DNA of 8,920 bases, from contig CAJOOD010000079.1 of NCBI GenBank assembly GCA_905236085.1, forward strand, positions 1 to 8,920. Reading direction: 5' to 3'. The stretch is from an uncultured Bacilli bacterium (GTDB taxonomy: Bacteria; Bacillota_I; Bacilli_A; RFN20; CAG-826). The stretch's first letter is position 1; each line of letters starts with the position of its first letter. This document shows positions 5,866 through 8,920 of the stretch, in pieces. The notes under the pieces were generated by a model. It saw nothing but the letters and a program-made list of their open reading frames with translations, did not search any database and had not been told where the DNA came from. The translations under genes and the position numbers were made by a program.

Positions 5866-7310
5866 AATTGTATTTTACTAATCGCAAGAATATAATCAGT
5901 TTTATGAACAATATCATTAACAATATTAAAGTCAAAAGAAATATATCGCCGTTTGCCTTGGTTCTAATAAGCTTCTTGGTGGTTATCGCACTTGGATCAC
6001 TCCTATTAGTTACACCTTGGGCTAATAGCGATGGCTTATGGAAATGGGATAGTTATATCGATTGTTTATTTACCGCGACTTCTGCGACATGTGTTACTGG
6101 CTTATGTACATTAGTTAACGGGATAGGTGTTGACTTAACTCTATTCGGACAAATCGTTGTATTAATTTGTATTCAAATCGGCGGTTTAGGTTTTATTACC
6201 ATCTTTACATTTATCATCACCTTATTTAGAAAAAAATTAAAATTTAAAGACAAATACGCGTTAACTCAAGCCGTTGGAGCTTCCTCTATATCGCAGTTAA
6301 GAAGATTCGTCATGCATATCATTATAATATCTGCGATATGTGAATTTATTGGAACTGGGTTATATTTCCCTGCCTTTTGGACTATATCTAATGGAAGTTT
6401 CGTAAAATGCTTATGGTTATCAGTATTCCATGCGGTATCAATGTTTAATAATGCTGGATTTGATTTATTAGGATCAACTTCTTTTGTCTCTGGTGTTGGT
6501 ACTATAGCCTCTATGCCGACTTGGGCTTATAATTATTTATTAGCTATCACCATGGTTTTAATCGTTTTTGGCGGACTATCTTTTGTCGCGATTATTGATA
6601 TAGTTAGTAAGAGAAAAATTAGATTATGGTCCGCTTTTACGAAGATAGTTTTAACTATGACTGTCTCTCTTATCTTATTAGGATTCTTGGTATTCTTAGT
6701 TACTGAAAGATGGATTAAGAGCGATAATCCAATGAGTGTGATAGATTGCTTATTCCAATCCGTAACATTAAGAACCGCAGGAGCAGCATCATATAATCAA
6801 AATGATCTCACTTTAGCGGGTAAGATTATGAGTTGCGCTTTGATGTTTATTGGTGGTTCACCATTATCTACCGCTGGTGGTATGAAGACCACTACTATCT
6901 TCTTAACTGTATTAACGATTACTTCCTTCCTAAAAGGTAAGAATGTTAATGCTTTTAAAAGAAGATTCAGCCCCAATAACGCTGTTAAGGCTATGACTAT
7001 TATGTTTTTAGGTATGTTGGTCCTAATTGTAGGCATTGGTGTGATGAGCGCTGTTGAAATAGCCGCTAAAGGAGCGGATAATGTTGATGGAGTTAATTTG
7101 GTATTTGAATGCTTTTCGGCATTTGGAACAGTAGGAGTATCCGCTTATGGTACCCCTAATATAGAATTTGCTAGTAAAATAGTCTTATGTCTTATGATGT
7201 TTATGGGTAGATTAGGACCTATGACCTTGATTCAAATCTTTGAATCTCGTATTGGGCAAGAAGACGCTAAACATTTCGATTATGTTGAAGAAGACATTCT
7301 CGTTGGTTAA
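5862..7310 (+). CDS. ktrB: KtrB: potassium-translocating subunit of a Trk/Ktr/HKT uptake system
   Basis: Integral membrane K+ channel-like subunit that pairs with the RCK protein KtrA. The four pore loops are all visible: SATCVTGL (74-81), FNNAGFDL (195-202), RTAGAAS (304-310) and FGTVGVS (421-427). They carry the filter glycines G80, G199, G307 and G425 expected of a K+-selective (Na+-assisted) Ktr channel. The flexible GGSPLSTAGGMKTTT loop (331-345) and the conserved MGRLGPMTL (448-456) are also typical. About eight membrane helices and a short charged C-tail fit the family, as does the length near 450-480 aa. The GTG start is uncertain: no Shine-Dalgarno sequence precedes it. The ATG at 5904 (residue 15) would leave a 13-residue lead before ISPFALV, closer to usual KtrB proteins. 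ktrA follows after 15 bp. Confidence 0.95.
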   Translation: MKLYFTNRKNIISFMNNIINNIKVKRNISPFALVLISFLVVIALGSLLLVTPWANSDGLWKWDSYIDCLFTATSATCVTGLCTLVNGIGVDLTLFGQIVVLICIQIGGLGFITIFTFIITLFRKKLKFKDKYALTQAVGASSISQLRRFVMHIIIISAICEFIGTGLYFPAFWTISNGSFVKCLWLSVFHAVSMFNNAGFDLLGSTSFVSGVGTIASMPTWAYNYLLAITMVLIVFGGLSFVAIIDIVSKRKIRLWSAFTKIVLTMTVSLILLGFLVFLVTERWIKSDNPMSVIDCLFQSVTLRTAGAASYNQNDLTLAGKIMSCALMFIGGSPLSTAGGMKTTTIFLTVLTITSFLKGKNVNAFKRRFSPNNAVKAMTIMFLGMLVLIVGIGVMSAVEIAAKGADNVDGVNLVFECFSAFGTVGVSAYGTPNIEFASKIVLCLMMFMGRLGPMTLIQIFESRIGQEDAKHFDYVEEDILVG

Positions 7311-7311
7311 T

Positions 7312-7317
7312 AGGAGG
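7312..7317 (+). promoter_or_regulatory. Strong ribosome binding site of ktrA
   Basis: A perfect AGGAGG begins 1 base after the ktrB stop and lies 8 bases before the ktrA ATG at 7326. It contrasts sharply with ktrB, which has no recognisable site, and suggests the regulatory subunit is translated more strongly than the membrane subunit. Ktr complexes use eight KtrA per two KtrB dimers, which fits. Confidence 0.8.
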
Positions 7318-7325
7318 ACTTATTT

Positions 7326-8000
7326 ATGGCCGCGAAAAAATCATATGCTGTTATCGGATTAGGACAATTTGGTACATCTGTCGTCGAGGAATTAATCAAT
7401 CTAGGCATGGATGTTATCGCTATTGATTCTGATGAAGCCGCTGTTAGAAAAATATCTACTATTCTTAATACCGCTTTCGTCGCAGACGCTACTGATGAAG
7501 AAGCTTTAAAAGAAATTGGTATTCAAGATGTCGATACGGCAATTATTGCTTTTGGTGAAAATGAAAGAGCGATGATTTTGACCACTGTTATCTTAAAACA
7601 AATGGGAGTTAAGAGAATTATCGTTAGAGTGGATAATGACTACTACGCCCCTATTATGAGCAAATTAGGTGCTTATGAAGTCGTATCTCCTCAAAAAGAT
7701 GCTGGTTCATCGCTAGCTAACCGCTTAGGAGCGTATGATTATAAAGACTTCTTTAAATTAGATTCTAAATATTCTGTTGTATCTATTGTTGTTAACGAAG
7801 GCTTCGTTCCTGTTAGTTTGGCCACATTAAAGCCAAAAGAAAAATACGGCGTTAATGTCGTATTAATCGTTAGAGATGGCGTTGGTTCTGTTCCTGGAGG
7901 TAATTCTAAGATTATTCCTGGCGATAAAGTATTCGTCGTTGGAAACTCCAAAGAAATCAATTCATTCCGTGTTGGAATTAATGGAAAGAAAGGCGCATAA
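7326..8000 (+). CDS. ktrA: KtrA: RCK/TrkA-N regulatory subunit of the Ktr potassium system
   Basis: Cytosolic gating subunit that forms an octameric ring under KtrB and responds to ATP/ADP or NAD(H); many KtrA proteins also bind cyclic di-AMP through the C-terminal domain. Residues about 5-125 form the Rossmann-like RCK_N domain: YAVIGLGQFG with the GxGxxG nucleotide loop (11-16), the acidic residue Asp34 ending strand 2 (VIAID), VADATDEE (52-59) and VRVDND (100-105). Residues about 140-215 are the RCK_C domain (FKLDSKYSVVSIVVNEGF, then IIPGDKVFVVGNSKEI). The length of 224 aa is standard for KtrA. The gene lies 15 bp after ktrB with an AGGAGG site, in the order ktrB-ktrA (the reverse of Bacillus subtilis ktrAB), and is followed by a terminator. 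Whether it binds cyclic di-AMP cannot be read from sequence alone. Confidence 0.95.
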   Translation: MAAKKSYAVIGLGQFGTSVVEELINLGMDVIAIDSDEAAVRKISTILNTAFVADATDEEALKEIGIQDVDTAIIAFGENERAMILTTVILKQMGVKRIIVRVDNDYYAPIMSKLGAYEVVSPQKDAGSSLANRLGAYDYKDFFKLDSKYSVVSIVVNEGFVPVSLATLKPKEKYGVNVVLIVRDGVGSVPGGNSKIIPGDKVFVVGNSKEINSFRVGINGKKGA

Positions 8001-8013
8001 TTCAATTATTATT

Positions 8014-8040
8014 AAGTTCCGTTATGAAGCGGAGCTTTTT
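8014..8040 (+). terminator. Rho-independent terminator of ktrB-ktrA
   Basis: AAGTTCCG (8014-8021) pairs with CGGAGCTT (8030-8037) to give an 8-bp stem with one T-G wobble and an 8-base loop, running straight into TTTTT (8036-8040) and further T-rich sequence. It starts 13 bp after the ktrA stop. On the minus strand the wobble becomes a C-A mismatch and the tail is AATAATAATT, so it should act mainly rightward. Confidence 0.85.
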
Positions 8041-8056
8041 ATTTAATATTTTAAAA

Positions 8057-8920
8057 TCACTGCAAATTCAGGACTTTTTCCGCGTTTTTATGCGCGATTA
8101 ATTCTTTTTGTTCATCGGTTAATGAACTATTCATCAAAAATCCATATGGATCTTTAGGGTCAACATAAGGATAATCTATAGAATATATAACATGCTCCGC
8201 GCCCATTAATTTAACGATATATTCTAATTGGTCAGTTGAAGTTATCCCACTTGGAGTGATATAGACACTCTCTTTAAAATATTCGCTAACATTTTTATTT
8301 AATTTGGTGACATTTTTATTGAGCATGAAATCTAATCTATCCAAAAAACATGGAACTGTTTCGCCCCAGTGGCCAATAATTAATTTCAATTTAGGGAATT
8401 TATCAAAGATGCCAGATAAGATTAATCTTAAGACTTGAATCCCTACTTCTGAATGCCATCCATAGCCAACAGAAGATAATTCAAAGGACACTTTTTCTGA
8501 ATATGCATCAGAATCATAATAGGCTTTCTTAACTTCGTTTGGTATAAAGGCTGGATGTAAATATAATGGAACATTTAATTCTTCAGCTTTAGCAAATATA
8601 GGTAAGAATTCTTTTTCGTTTAAGAAACGACCTTTATATCTACCTGCGAGTAAGGCACCGCTGAAACCTAATTCTTTGACACATCTTTCTAATTCTTCAC
8701 TAGCCTTAATAGGATCTGACATTGGAAGAGTAGCAAAGCCTAGAAATCTTCCTGGATATTCATCCATATGTGATTTGGTGATATTGTTTGCCAATATGCA
8801 AGCTTTAACAGCCTCTTCCTTTGGCACATTTTCCGAAATTGGGGAAGTCATTGATAAGACTTGGACATCGATATGGTTATCATCCATATATTTAATTCTC
8901 TTGCGAAAATCAGTTAAATC
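8057..8920 (-). CDS. Amidohydrolase-2 family protein (ACMSD/gamma-resorcylate decarboxylase-like), 5' end beyond the right edge
   Basis: Predicted metal-dependent TIM-barrel hydrolase or decarboxylase of the Amidohydro_2 family. Counting from the Met at 8887, visible features are GRFLGFATLPMSDP (46-59), LYLHPAF with metal-ligand-type His111, FPKLKLIIGHWGE with His173, and the final SIDYP with Asp238. The stretch around 139-160 (SVGYGWHSEVGIQVLRLILSGIFD) is typical of gamma-resorcylate decarboxylase-like members. The Met at 8887 is not a credible start. No ribosome site precedes it, the frame stays open through 8920 (DLTDFRKRIKY), and the family's N-terminal HxH metal motif is missing and should lie about 30-60 residues upstream, off the window. 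The frame ends in TGA, 56 bp from ktrA and converging on it. The substrate is unknown; nothing links it to the galactan cluster. Confidence 0.85.
   Translation of the reverse strand, partial: DLTDFRKRIKYMDDNHIDVQVLSMTSPISENVPKEEAVKACILANNITKSHMDEYPGRFLGFATLPMSDPIKASEELERCVKELGFSGALLAGRYKGRFLNEKEFLPIFAKAEELNVPLYLHPAFIPNEVKKAYYDSDAYSEKVSFELSSVGYGWHSEVGIQVLRLILSGIFDKFPKLKLIIGHWGETVPCFLDRLDFMLNKNVTKLNKNVSEYFKESVYITPSGITSTDQLEYIVKLMGAEHVIYSIDYPYVDPKDPYGFLMNSSLTDEQKELIAHKNAEKVLNLQ

Noticed and set aside
7739..8005. Minus-strand open frame of 88 codons antisense to the end of ktrA
   Set aside because: It is the complement of the conserved RCK_C coding region and would have to cross the terminator; nothing supports expression.
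8014..8040. Bidirectional terminator shared with the converging amidohydrolase gene
   Set aside because: On the minus strand the stem has a C-A mismatch in place of the wobble pair and no run of T follows, so leftward termination is doubtful.
8057..8059. TGA read as Trp (Mycoplasma-type code)
   Set aside because: The amidohydrolase frame ends naturally at this TGA after a family-typical C-terminus, and Trp in the conserved GH53 motifs is written TGG. The standard code is sufficient.

Overview
The window comes from an AT-rich, low-GC Gram-positive-type bacterium, most likely an uncultured gut member of the Bacilli/Erysipelotrichia or a walled Mollicutes relative. The grounds are AT-rich codon use, lipobox-type lipoprotein signals, GGAGG-type ribosome sites, TATAAT -10 boxes and a KtrB/KtrA potassium system. 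Trp is written TGG and the amidohydrolase frame ends in TGA, so the standard code fits. The taxon is an inference from these traits; no marker gene is present.

Positions 1-5753 (minus strand) hold a compact set of genes around beta-1,4-galactan breakdown. In transcription order they are: a 601-aa protein of unrecognised function with a deacetylase/GH57-like look; an 85-aa zinc-ribbon protein overlapping its end by 28 bp; a GH53 endo-galactanase without signal peptide (probably cytoplasmic); a 157-aa four-helix membrane protein; then, after an internal promoter, a 667-aa GH53 lipoprotein with an Ig-like domain and a CBM61-like galactan-binding domain; and the first 22 codons of another lipoprotein running off the left edge. 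Gaps within the operon are 2-3 bp. A plausible model is that the surface lipoprotein cuts arabinogalactan or galactan side chains of pectin, and the cytoplasmic paralogue trims imported oligosaccharides. No transporter or regulator is visible, so this is inference.

Positions 5754-5861 are a divergent AT-rich intergenic region with back-to-back TATAAT boxes and an 18-bp perfect palindrome. To the right on the plus strand lie ktrB and ktrA (5862-8000), encoding a K+ channel-like uptake subunit and its RCK regulatory subunit, closed by a clear rho-independent terminator (8014-8040). Converging from the right edge is an amidohydrolase-2 (ACMSD/gamma-resorcylate decarboxylase-like) gene whose reading frame stays open through base 8920, so its true start is outside the window.

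The least explained items are the 601-aa protein, the embedded zinc-ribbon gene, the unusual ktrB start region and the pairing of surface and cytoplasmic GH53 enzymes. No tRNA, rRNA, CRISPR array, insertion sequence or phage gene was seen. No gene-free stretch exceeds about 110 bp.
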